Assembly: GCF_029767005.1 (NCBI RefSeq) | Contig: NZ_JARUQR010000004.1 | Location: 517 to 64,516, forward strand | From: Thiomicrorhabdus sp. ZW0627 | Lineage (GTDB): Bacteria; Pseudomonadota; Gammaproteobacteria; Thiomicrospirales; Thiomicrospiraceae | DNA length: 64,000 nucleotides | Direction: 5' to 3' | Shown: in pieces, positions 40,030-47,705 of the stretch | Layout of the letters: every line of letters begins with the position of its first letter | How positions within the stretch are numbered: position 1 is the stretch's first letter | Program-made: the position numbers and the translations under genes | The notes under the pieces: model-generated | What the model was told of the DNA's origin: nothing | Seen by the model: the letters and a program-made list of their open reading frames with translations, nothing else | Database searches by the model: none

Positions 40030-40932
40030 TTACGGCAATGTCTTAATCAGAACCTTATTTCCATTAAACGACGGAATCAACAAACGGTTGCGCTTGGTGT
40101 CGATATCGATATCCGCAGGCGAATCCAAACCGGAAAAGACCACTTCGGGCTCATCATCACCCTTCATCTTCAAAATCGCTTTCGCCGTCCAACTTGAGAA
40201 AATCAGATCGCCTTCCTTATCCACAACCAATCCATCAAGATTGTTGCTTTCCAACAGCATGCTATCGATCACTTTCCCATTCAAGTCAAAACGATAAACT
40301 TCACCGCTGGCAAACGACACCATGACCAATTGCTTGTCCGCTGTCTCCACAATGCCGTTTGGACGTCCCAAATCCTGCCCTTTTGTCAACGTCGTGACTT
40401 TACCGGATTCCGACACATGATAGATGGCGTCCTTACCGTTCGCGGCAAATCCAGCTCCCATACCGCTGTCGGTTACCCAAACACCGCCTAATGAAGAAGC
40501 ACTAATGCCATTCAGAAATGAACTGCCCTCGATTTTATAATTCGCAACAGGCTTTCCGGAAGGCAAGCTGAAGACGCGTACCGTATCAATATCCGCCACA
40601 TAAAGACGATCCTTGATCGACACCATGCCTTTTGGCGCATTCAACGTCACGCCATTTTGGCCGCCGGCAATCCACTTAAGCTGCAACACTTCGCTACTCG
40701 GTGACAAACGGGAAATAAAGCCGTTATTGTCTTCATCAAAAGGACTTCCGTTGATATTGGTTACCAGATACTCGTCCTGAGCCGCCGCATACTCGACCGA
40801 TTCCGGCGTTGCGAATCCAACATTCTGAACCACCAAATCGTCCGCATAGACAGCCGAAGCCGATAAACTCGCCAGCCATAAAACCGAAGCTTTCAGCCCG
40901 TTATTATTCAAACACCACTTTTTCAAACCCAT
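40030..40932 (-). CDS. Secreted SMP-30/NHL-like beta-propeller protein
   Basis: A 300-residue protein with a signal peptide (cut near SAVYA-DD, residue 30). The rest shows repeated propeller strands such as YVADIDTVRVFSL, GVWVTDSG, GRPNGIVE and LDGLVVDKEGDLIFSSW, as in SMP-30/gluconolactonase-like and NHL-type proteins. Likely periplasmic. The enzymatic metal residues of SMP-30 cannot be assigned with confidence, so a binding rather than lactonase role is possible. It is transcribed leftward, like the amine dehydrogenase genes 1.4 kb upstream, but separated from them by an opposing gene. Confidence 0.72.
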   Translation of the reverse strand: MGLKKWCLNNNGLKASVLWLASLSASAVYADDLVVQNVGFATPESVEYAAAQDEYLVTNINGSPFDEDNNGFISRLSPSSEVLQLKWIAGGQNGVTLNAPKGMVSIKDRLYVADIDTVRVFSLPSGKPVANYKIEGSSFLNGISASSLGGVWVTDSGMGAGFAANGKDAIYHVSESGKVTTLTKGQDLGRPNGIVETADKQLVMVSFASGEVYRFDLNGKVIDSMLLESNNLDGLVVDKEGDLIFSSWTAKAILKMKGDDEPEVVFSGLDSPADIDIDTKRNRLLIPSFNGNKVLIKTLP

Positions 40933-41025
40933 GACCTTCTCCTTTGATGATCGACAACATGAGAAGTCAAATTATACGAAAAATTACACATCAAGAATCA
41001 AGCAAGTTCACACATTCTCTAAAAA

Positions 41026-41041
41026 TGAACAGGCCTGTTCA
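41026..41041. repeat. Perfect 16-bp palindrome of the CAGGCCTG family
   Basis: TGAACAGGCCTGTTCA, identical to the copy after bioA at 3370. It lies between the propeller gene and the terminator of the rhodanese gene. Confidence 0.85.
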
Positions 41042-41065
41042 AAACAAAAGATGTCGCTCGAAACA

Positions 41066-41090
41066 AAAAAACCCGCAAAGCGGGGTTTTT
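41066..41090 (-). terminator. Terminator after the rhodanese gene
   Basis: CCCGC pairs with GCGGG, extended by A and T runs with one bulged G; leftward RNA ends in a U run. Confidence 0.75.
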
Positions 41091-41147
41091 CTATCTAAAA
41101 TCTGAATCAACAAAAGCCAACCGGCCTGCCAATCCTTTTCATCAAAC

Positions 41148-41576
41148 TTAGTCGATACGGCAAGGTTCTTTCAGCGTGATCGTCATATTCTCGTCGGAAG
41201 GCGCGACCATAGGGAACCCTTGAGACTGCCATGCATCCATTCCGCCAAGCAAGTTCGACACGTTATTGAATCCCATCTCTTTCAAGGTCTTTGTCGCCAG
41301 AGCGGCACGACCGCCGGAACGACAAACAATCAACCACTCTTCATCACGACCGTCGCGCAATTCAGGATTCGCCCCCGGATAATTGAAATCCGCCGCCGGC
41401 TCCAAGATGCCTCTCGGCACGTTGATCGCACCGGAGATCGCGCCAGACAAGTATTCTCCCGGTTCACGAACATCCAAAATCTTCACGCCTTTTTCAACCA
41501 AGTCACGCCCCTCTTCCAGAGACACTTCTTTAATTTCCTGCTTGGCTTCACCGATATAATCCATCAAACTTTTCAA
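41148..41576 (-). CDS. Rhodanese-like sulfurtransferase
   Basis: Single rhodanese domain of 142 residues. The active loop CRSGGRAAL near residue 84 carries the catalytic cysteine, and DVREPGEYLSGAISGAINVPRG is the family strand (residues about 36-57; only part quoted as DVREPGEYLSGAI). It lacks a signal peptide, so it is cytoplasmic. Single-domain rhodaneses move sulfane sulfur or cyanide-reactive sulfur. In a sulfur oxidiser this would be unsurprising, but the gene is not near sox or other sulfur-oxidation genes in this window. Confidence 0.88.
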   Translation of the reverse strand: MKSLMDYIGEAKQEIKEVSLEEGRDLVEKGVKILDVREPGEYLSGAISGAINVPRGILEPAADFNYPGANPELRDGRDEEWLIVCRSGGRAALATKTLKEMGFNNVSNLLGGMDAWQSQGFPMVAPSDENMTITLKEPCRID

Positions 41577-41684
41577 CGTTTTTCTCCCAATGGTTCTTTA
41601 AATCTTTAAAGTTATCGTTTCATTTCTATAAAATGCTAGATGAACGCATTTTAACTCCCTGAACAAAAAAAATAAGGAAAAATC

Positions 41685-42245
41685 ATGGTAAGTTTGACCA
41701 CTCCGGTTTGCGATTTCGACCAACCGGCCATCGACTTCGACCTTCCCGGCGTAGACGGACAAAACTGGACAATAGAAAAAGCAAAAGGCGAAAATGGTTT
41801 GCTGGTGATGTTTATCTGTAATCACTGCCCTTACGTCAAAGCGATTCATAAACGTCTTGTCGAAGACACCCGTATCCTGCGCGATGAGTTCGGCGTCAAC
41901 AGCATCGCCATCATGTCCAACGACCCAAATGAATACTCGGAAGACTCCTTTGAAAACATGAAAAAGGTGTCCGACCTATGGCAGTTCCCGTTCCCTTATG
42001 TCATCGACGAAAGCCAAGCCGTCGCTAAAGCCTACGGTGCAGTCTGTACGCCGGACTTCTTCGGCTACAACGCCGATTTGAAACTGCAATACCGTGGCCG
42101 TCTGGATGAATCGCGTAAGGAAACCGCCCCAGAAGGCGTCCGTAGAGACCTGCTCGAAGCCATGAAACTGGTCGCACAAACCGGAAAAGGACCGTTGGAA
42201 CAAATTCCCAGCATGGGCTGCTCCATCAAATGGAAAAACGACTGA
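41685..42245 (+). CDS. Thioredoxin-fold (AhpC/TSA-like) protein
   Basis: A 186-residue cytoplasmic protein. FICNHCPYVKAIH (near residues 44-56) provides a CxxC pair with a following Pro-Tyr, in the position of the thioredoxin active site; GAVCTPDFFGY near residue 107 contains the cis-Pro loop. Such proteins with a CNHCPY motif are common and often annotated as thioredoxin family or peroxiredoxin-like, with no established partner. It is divergent from the rhodanese gene (108 bases between starts) and convergent with the cytochrome gene. Confidence 0.83.
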   Translation: MVSLTTPVCDFDQPAIDFDLPGVDGQNWTIEKAKGENGLLVMFICNHCPYVKAIHKRLVEDTRILRDEFGVNSIAIMSNDPNEYSEDSFENMKKVSDLWQFPFPYVIDESQAVAKAYGAVCTPDFFGYNADLKLQYRGRLDESRKETAPEGVRRDLLEAMKLVAQTGKGPLEQIPSMGCSIKWKND

Positions 42246-42375
42246 TTTTTACAAAATAGGCTTGTTCAGTTCCGAGCATCGGCAACTGAAGAGCCATTCC
42301 CTTTTTAGACAAAAGATTACAACCTCTTTTTAAATTCATCGACAGACCTTTTGCCCGAACGGAATTTATATTGAC

Positions 42376-42825
42376 TTAAGGCCAAGGATAAGGCGCGACC
42401 GGCAACCCCTGTTCTTTTAGCTCCTTTGCTACTTTACGGCGGTATGCGACCACATCTCCAACATCATATTGTTTCAACTTATTCACCTCTTCTTCGGTAA
42501 ATGGTTGATAAGTCTTAGGCAACGATTCCCCTCCCCATTTTTTCATGACGTAGTTCATAACCTCTGAGATTTCACTGTTCGACAAATTAGATCCAACAAC
42601 TCCTGGAACATTCATCAAATACTTACGACCTGATTCAAGCGTTGAAAAAGACCCAACAAAATCTTGAAAGTTTGGAATACCGCCCTTTTCAGTACCTATA
42701 CCTGCAGGACCATGGCATCCCGAACACCTTAAGGCATAGTTGGTTTCAGGCGAATATTTCACTGCCAAAGCTTCACCACTAGCCAGCAAAAACAACATGC
42801 CGACAATCAAATTTCGATATTTCAT
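42376..42825 (-). CDS. Monohaem c-type cytochrome, amine dehydrogenase cluster
   Basis: Periplasmic cytochrome of 149 residues. A signal peptide ends after EALA (residue 21). The haem site is CSGCH with Cys34, Cys37 and His38, followed by GPAGIGTEKGGIPNF. A distal Met near residue 75-95 (YLMNVPGV or EVMNYVMKKW) is the likely sixth ligand. The C-terminal 45 residues are charged and proline-rich. It follows the TTQ subunit gene by 103 bases and is probably the electron acceptor of the dehydrogenase, replacing azurin or amicyanin, neither of which is encoded nearby. It is far too small to be MauG, which needs two haem sites. Confidence 0.85.
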   Translation of the reverse strand: MKYRNLIVGMLFLLASGEALAVKYSPETNYALRCSGCHGPAGIGTEKGGIPNFQDFVGSFSTLESGRKYLMNVPGVVGSNLSNSEISEVMNYVMKKWGGESLPKTYQPFTEEEVNKLKQYDVGDVVAYRRKVAKELKEQGLPVAPYPWP

Positions 42826-42928
42826 TCGACTTCTCTAAAAGTAATAGATTTTGAAAGGCATCACCCCATCCCATTAACCAAGAAATGGAGCGATGCCAAT
42901 TACATGATGATTAACAATCGGTGGAAGA

Positions 42929-43471
42929 TTAAGCGCCTTCCGCCAAACCAATCAACACAGCCACCGTACAGTGATAACCCTGTGATGTGTTAGCCATACA
43001 CCAGTTAATATCGTTATGTAATCCCATCTGATAACCTGGGCGTTCACGCTCGCTCTTAAGACAGTATGTCCCGTTACACATGGCGCGACCACAGCAGTCG
43101 TTATATGAAACCAAATAGTCCTTGCCATCACTTGGATTGTGACAAGTTCCCACCCATGAAACTTTTGACGCTTCAGCCCCAGGAGGACAACTCGTTAGGG
43201 TTCCCCCACAGTCACTACATAGGTTCCCGTCAATCGCGCAATAGCGCCAATAGCTACAACTATTAGGATCCATAGGGTTTTCTTCCTCTTCGGAAGCATA
43301 GGCCCGACCGGCCTGCTCAAATGGCAACAGAGGCAACATGGCGCTACCAATCACCGCCGCACCGGCTTTTGCCAAAAAGCTTCTGCGTCCATGATTGTGA
43401 GCCATGTTGCGCGACATGCTTTCAGTTCGCTTATCAAACAAGGCAAACATTTGATCAATTAAATTTCTCAT
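42929..43471 (-). CDS. aauA: TTQ-bearing small subunit of amine dehydrogenase (aromatic amine type)
   Basis: Catalytic light chain, precursor of 180 residues. The twin-arginine signal is GRRSFLAKAG (residues 28-37), with cleavage near YASE. The tryptophan tryptophylquinone would form from Trp106 (SWVGTC) and Trp157 (INWCMA), 51 residues apart as in known light chains. Asp81 (AIDG) and Asp125 (YNDCC) match the aspartates needed for cofactor formation and catalysis. The mature part has 12 cysteines. Segments CHNPSDGKDYL and RERPGYQMGLHND recall AauA of Alcaligenes more than MauA, so aromatic amines are favoured as substrates, but methylamine is not excluded. Confidence 0.9.
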   Translation of the reverse strand: MRNLIDQMFALFDKRTESMSRNMAHNHGRRSFLAKAGAAVIGSAMLPLLPFEQAGRAYASEEEENPMDPNSCSYWRYCAIDGNLCSDCGGTLTSCPPGAEASKVSWVGTCHNPSDGKDYLVSYNDCCGRAMCNGTYCLKSERERPGYQMGLHNDINWCMANTSQGYHCTVAVLIGLAEGA

Positions 43472-43487
43472 AAAGTAATCCTTTTAA

Positions 43488-44075
43488 TTATGATTGCTGT
43501 AAATCAATATAGTTTTGAATGGACGAAACATTGTTATCGTGTGCATTAAACAGGCTTTCCAATTGCTCTCGGCTATTGATCAAACCTTTTGCACGAATGG
43601 TTCCATCCTGACCAATCAAAACAGCGAACGGCAATCTGGAAACACGGTAGGCAAGCCCAAGTTCGGTAGAAACAACATACGGAAACGATTTCAAATCCGC
43701 GTGCTCTATAAAACGTAAATGCTTATCGACTTCGCCATCACTGGCTAAGACAACATCTACCCAATCTTCACTGCTTTGAGTAGAACGAAGGATCGGTAAC
43801 ATTTTTTTACAAATCGGGCATGTCGGGGACAAAAAGAAAACTAATTTAGCTTTCTCCTGTTGATCCCCAATTTCAACATTCCCTCCAGTTAGGCTGGTCA
43901 GGCTAAATTTAGGGGTCTTTTCGCCCACTTTTGGTCCTGACTCATTCACCAAAGCTCCCATAGGAGCTATCCTTTCGAAAAGAATGCCGATCTGTCTAGA
44001 AAGCATAAAAAATGCGAATCCCAGCAGGATGACCGCAACAAAAAGAAAAATTACTGCAAAATATAAGGCAGTCAT
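43488..44075 (-). CDS. aauD: Amine dehydrogenase maturation thioredoxin-like protein (AauD/MauD)
   Basis: Membrane-anchored disulfide oxidoreductase, 195 residues. An N-terminal anchor covers residues about 5-27; the soluble part faces the periplasm. SPTCPICKKMLP has the CxxC pair Cys86 and Cys89. It is needed in known systems to form the many disulfides of the light chain. GEKTPKFSLTSLTGG and SRLPFAVLIGQDG are typical of the TlpA/MauD fold. The gap to aauE is 12 bases and to the light-chain gene 16 bases, so all are co-transcribed. Confidence 0.9.
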   Translation of the reverse strand: MTALYFAVIFLFVAVILLGFAFFMLSRQIGILFERIAPMGALVNESGPKVGEKTPKFSLTSLTGGNVEIGDQQEKAKLVFFLSPTCPICKKMLPILRSTQSSEDWVDVVLASDGEVDKHLRFIEHADLKSFPYVVSTELGLAYRVSRLPFAVLIGQDGTIRAKGLINSREQLESLFNAHDNNVSSIQNYIDLQQS

Positions 44076-44087
44076 GAATTCAAGTTC

Positions 44088-44618
44088 CTATAGTTGTTTA
44101 GTTTTAATAAAAATCATATTGGCATTTGTCTGTTCAAAAAATTGGTAGAACACCCACAAAAATACACCGGCAGCCATCGCCAATAATGTTTCCATGAATG
44201 CGAACTCCTCTGGAAGACCGGAAAGAGGAAGCAGAGCAAAAACAATTAAAACAATATTGCGAAGAATCAATGTATAAGAGAGGGGTTGAGGTGTTCCCCC
44301 ACAGCCACATTCAATACTGGTTTTTCCCCTAACTAAATTGACACCCATACTGAGGGCGTAAATTGAGAGTAGAACGATGGTTAACATCAACCCAAACTCT
44401 CTTAAAGTAGGCACCAGCATTAAAACGACCGCGCCGATCTCAACTGCAACAATGGCATACGACACGGGTTTTACCAGGCTTTCAGGAAGCACTTCATAGT
44501 CAGCAACAAACCCTTGAAATTCATGAATATCAAAAGCTTTATGCATCGATGCTCTTACCATTACTAAAATGATAAAGACAAAACTTGCCAGACTAACTAA
44601 TGGGAGGATGTCATTCAT
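44088..44618 (-). CDS. aauE: Amine dehydrogenase maturation membrane protein (AauE/MauE)
   Basis: Integral membrane protein of 176 residues in the DoxX-like/MauE family. Membrane segments lie near 5-22, 52-70, 76-93 and 115-160 (one or two). The loop SIECGCGG has Cys104 and Cys106, typical of MauE and suggestive of passing electrons or disulfides to the MauD partner. It overlaps the large-subunit gene by four bases (ATGA) and is followed closely by aauD. In known clusters loss of MauE or MauD prevents light-chain accumulation. Confidence 0.9.
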   Translation of the reverse strand: MNDILPLVSLASFVFIILVMVRASMHKAFDIHEFQGFVADYEVLPESLVKPVSYAIVAVEIGAVVLMLVPTLREFGLMLTIVLLSIYALSMGVNLVRGKTSIECGCGGTPQPLSYTLILRNIVLIVFALLPLSGLPEEFAFMETLLAMAAGVFLWVFYQFFEQTNANMIFIKTKQL

Positions 44619-45775
44619 TGGTCCACCTGCAGATTAGTCGACCATCCCGTCTTGTCATCACTTCCTGCTTTAGTGAATGTAAAGGCTTTTGCATCAGCAA
44701 GTGTATACTGATCAACCGTTTCATCCTCTTCGTTGGAACCGAATAGAATCGGGGTTTTACCCTGTGAAACAGCAAGGGCGACTAAGTTTTCTGCTGGCGA
44801 ACGACTGATAATTTTTTTCTTATCCATGCTATACGCCCAGATTTCGCTGGAAGCATCTTTATGACTGCCCTCGTAAGCATCCGGATGCATCAATACAAAA
44901 ATCATATCCAGTGATTTGTTGTAAGACATCACTTGGTAACCACCTGGCGCCCAATTCCCCTCAGTCCCCTTAGTGATTGAAATCTTTTCTACCAGCTTCG
45001 GTGCTTTGCCACTGTCATCCACCATATAAATATTTCCATTAAAGGATGGGATCATCAGTAGTCCATTTACATTTCTAATCGCTTGGACGTATAGGGCATC
45101 TTTTTTGACATCAAACAAACCTGATTTAGATTCGCTGATTTCATATTTGTTTCCATTAAAGGTAACTGACTTAATTGCTCCCGTTCCGCACAAAGTCGAA
45201 AACTTATTCGAATCCTTTGCCGGGAAAATCCCAAAACACCCTGGAACCGCGACTTCGTTGATCACTTTTCCTAGTTTTTTATCTACAACCGTGACAGACG
45301 TTGCCGGTGTAGCGTTTTGTACATAGATCCAACTATCATCATAGTTTCTTTCCAACAGACCCGGCATACCGATAGCATGCGCAGCCTTATTCGGAACAAT
45401 GATCTCTTTCGCTTCAGTCAAAGTATTAATATCAAAAATCTGAACCGCAGACTCAACTGGTCCGTAGGTATATCGCTTCATATAATGAGAAAGCACATAA
45501 AGCTGTTTACCATCTTTGGAAGGCAAAGTCTGGGATACTAACCCAGCAGAAACACTGCCTTGATAGTTAAGCTCTTCCTGCCCGTAAATATGAATTTTAC
45601 TGGCACCGTCCCAACTAGCACCATTTACGATAACATTCGGACCAGGCTTAATTGTTTGTTCAACAGTAAACTTCTCAGGAACAAACTTAGTTTCAGCCTG
45701 TGCAGATGAAAACATAAGAGTCCCGACGAGACACTGAAGTATTGCGGAATACATAACGCTCTTTTTAAAAGACAT
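44615..45775 (-). CDS. aauB: Amine dehydrogenase large subunit
   Basis: Periplasmic heavy chain of 386 residues. The signal peptide ends after SSAQA (residue 27). The rest forms a seven-bladed propeller, with YVQNATPATSVTVVD near residue 150, a paired-cysteine blade (VPGCFGIF and STLCGTG), and NWAPGGYQVMSYN then MHPDAYEGSHKD near residues 282-310. These last motifs are, from memory, close to AauB of aromatic amine dehydrogenase. It starts the leftward operon; 590 bases of non-coding DNA precede it. Confidence 0.88.
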   Translation of the reverse strand: MSFKKSVMYSAILQCLVGTLMFSSAQAETKFVPEKFTVEQTIKPGPNVIVNGASWDGASKIHIYGQEELNYQGSVSAGLVSQTLPSKDGKQLYVLSHYMKRYTYGPVESAVQIFDINTLTEAKEIIVPNKAAHAIGMPGLLERNYDDSWIYVQNATPATSVTVVDKKLGKVINEVAVPGCFGIFPAKDSNKFSTLCGTGAIKSVTFNGNKYEISESKSGLFDVKKDALYVQAIRNVNGLLMIPSFNGNIYMVDDSGKAPKLVEKISITKGTEGNWAPGGYQVMSYNKSLDMIFVLMHPDAYEGSHKDASSEIWAYSMDKKKIISRSPAENLVALAVSQGKTPILFGSNEEDETVDQYTLADAKAFTFTKAGSDDKTGWSTNLQVDQ

Positions 45776-46366
45776 AAAATAATCTCACGTTGTTAAAATA
45801 GTGCACATTGCCTCAATTTGAAACAAGGCCACTGTGCATAGCAGAACACGTACCATAATAAGCACAATTCACCACAACGCCGTAAACACCGCCTCATACG
45901 AAAAGAACAAACCTTGATACGACATCCCGGAAACTGAATACGCACTTTTTTGGTGCCCGTGGGTTATTTATGTGCAAACCCCTTACCGTAAATAAAACAT
46001 ATAGTTAAGCTTTTCATTTAATGTCTTTAAGAAACATCTCTACACAAGAAAAACAAAATAACTGAAACCAGGCGGTCAAAAGAATGAGAACGTATTTGAG
46101 AATATGAAAAGACGGATCAAGCATAAACTGTTCAATCGAATGGAGAGCCATCGGTCACCCCCTGCTTCAATCGGGGCGCAATACCTGGCCCTCAGCCAAT
46201 AAAATCAAACTGCCTTTCACCAGCTCGCTTTGATAAGATAGAATCTAACAAAAAATGGTAAGAACGGCGCAACGCTGCAACCATCGAACCGTTAAACCGT
46301 ACAGCTCCCATCGCAACGTCGCGCGCTGACCCAATGTTTATACCATGCATTCAACAAGGATAACTC
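45776..46366. other. Intergenic region before the amine dehydrogenase operon and glycerate kinase
   Basis: 591 bases between divergent genes, with no convincing open frame. It contains a separated inverted repeat, TGCACA at 45802 and TGTGCA at 45833, near the aauB start, and a possible hairpin CCCC...GGGG near 46160-46180. Either may be regulatory. I recognised no riboswitch. The length and divergence suggest that both promoters and regulator sites are here. Confidence 0.5.
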
Positions 46367-47497
46367 ATGAACAAAGCGTTTAACGTTCTGCTTGCGCCGG
46401 ACAGTTTCAAAGGTTCCCTTAGTGCGATCCAGTTTTGTGAAATCGCCACCCAGGTCATTCAGAGCATCCATCCGGACTCTCAAGTCATCTCTCGCCCAAT
46501 GTCAGACGGCGGCGAAGGTTTCGTTGACAGTTTTGTGTTTGCGGGGCTGGCCGAAAAACAAACACTCTGGGCATCGAACGCCTTGGGACGAAAGACCAAA
46601 GCCCAGTTTGCTTGGCAGCCGGAAACCCAAACGGCGATGATTGAAATGGCTCAGGCATCAGGCCTGCCGGGAATCCGCCACGAAGAACGCAACCCTTTAC
46701 AGACCCACACTTATGGAACCGGCCAAATGATTCAGGCGGCCATCGCCTTAGGAGCCAAAAAGATCATACTCGGGCTCGGTGGTTCTGCCACCAACGACGG
46801 CGGTGCCGGCGCACTCCAAGCCTTGGGAATTCCTCTTCTGGACGACAAAGGCAAAGAGATCAATCTGGGCGGACAGGCTTTGAGGCAAATAAAACAGATT
46901 GGAGACATACCAGCTGAACTTTTGGACATCGAATGGGAACTGGCCTGCGACGTCACCAATCCTCTATTGGGCGACGAGGGGGCAACCGCCATCTTCGGAC
47001 CGCAGAAAGGAGTCACGGAGCACAACTTCGAAGCACTCGAAAGCGGCCTTGCAAACTGGGCACAAGTCATTGAGGAACACACTGGACGTCAAGTGGCCGA
47101 AATCCCCGGTGCCGGTGCCGCCGGAGGCATGGCGGCCGGATTCATAGGACTGCTGGAAGCCAAAGTCACTCCCGGGTTCGACATACTCAACCAAAACCTG
47201 AAAATCGAATCGCTGTTACAAGAACATTCAATCGACTGGATCGTCACCGGGGAAGGCCGCATCGATACACAGACCCGTTTCGGAAAACTGCCGATGCGAA
47301 TCGCCGAGCTGGGATTGAAACACCAAGTGCCAACAATCGGAATCTGCGGCAGCTTGCAATGCGCGCCTCAAGACCTGCCGGAGTTTAAAGCGCTCTTCAG
47401 TATCATCAATTCGCCGATGCACGAAATCGACGCCTTCCAGAAGACACCGGAACTTCTGCATGACACCCTTTCCTCTGTATTTAATCTGATTGGTTAA
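46367..47497 (+). CDS. glxK: Glycerate kinase (GlxK/GarK type)
   Basis: Phosphorylates glycerate, closing photorespiratory-type salvage of glycolate. It has 376 residues, the normal length of the class I bacterial enzyme. LLAPDSFKGSLSA (8-20), SDGGEGFVD near residue 46, GLGGSATNDGGAGALQALG near 130 and GAGAAGGMAAGF near 248 are the family motifs. In an autotroph it could act downstream of gph, but the glyoxylate enzymes between them are not in this window. The product may be 2- or 3-phosphoglycerate depending on subgroup. Confidence 0.93.
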   Translation: MNKAFNVLLAPDSFKGSLSAIQFCEIATQVIQSIHPDSQVISRPMSDGGEGFVDSFVFAGLAEKQTLWASNALGRKTKAQFAWQPETQTAMIEMAQASGLPGIRHEERNPLQTHTYGTGQMIQAAIALGAKKIILGLGGSATNDGGAGALQALGIPLLDDKGKEINLGGQALRQIKQIGDIPAELLDIEWELACDVTNPLLGDEGATAIFGPQKGVTEHNFEALESGLANWAQVIEEHTGRQVAEIPGAGAAGGMAAGFIGLLEAKVTPGFDILNQNLKIESLLQEHSIDWIVTGEGRIDTQTRFGKLPMRIAELGLKHQVPTIGICGSLQCAPQDLPEFKALFSIINSPMHEIDAFQKTPELLHDTLSSVFNLIG

Positions 47498-47705
47498 AAC
47501 AGCAATCTTCTCTTCTCGACAGGCCTGTTCGGTTACAACAAACCGCAAACAGGCCGATTTTCATAAAACTGTTACAAAACACCCGCTTACTGTCGTTAAC
47601 GGTCATCAAGCTGTTATACAAGCTTCACAAATGGTTAAAAAACACCTTTTAAGATGAATGCCATATCAATGTATTTCCGTATTGAAGGCACAAAGGTTAA
47701 CCGTT

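Noticed and set aside
42376-42825. Possible MauG in the amine dehydrogenase cluster
   Set aside because: Only one CxxCH haem site and 149 residues; MauG is a dihaem protein more than twice as long.
46140-46366. Riboswitch upstream of glycerate kinase
   Set aside because: A CCCC/GGGG hairpin is possible, but no conserved riboswitch core could be matched by eye.
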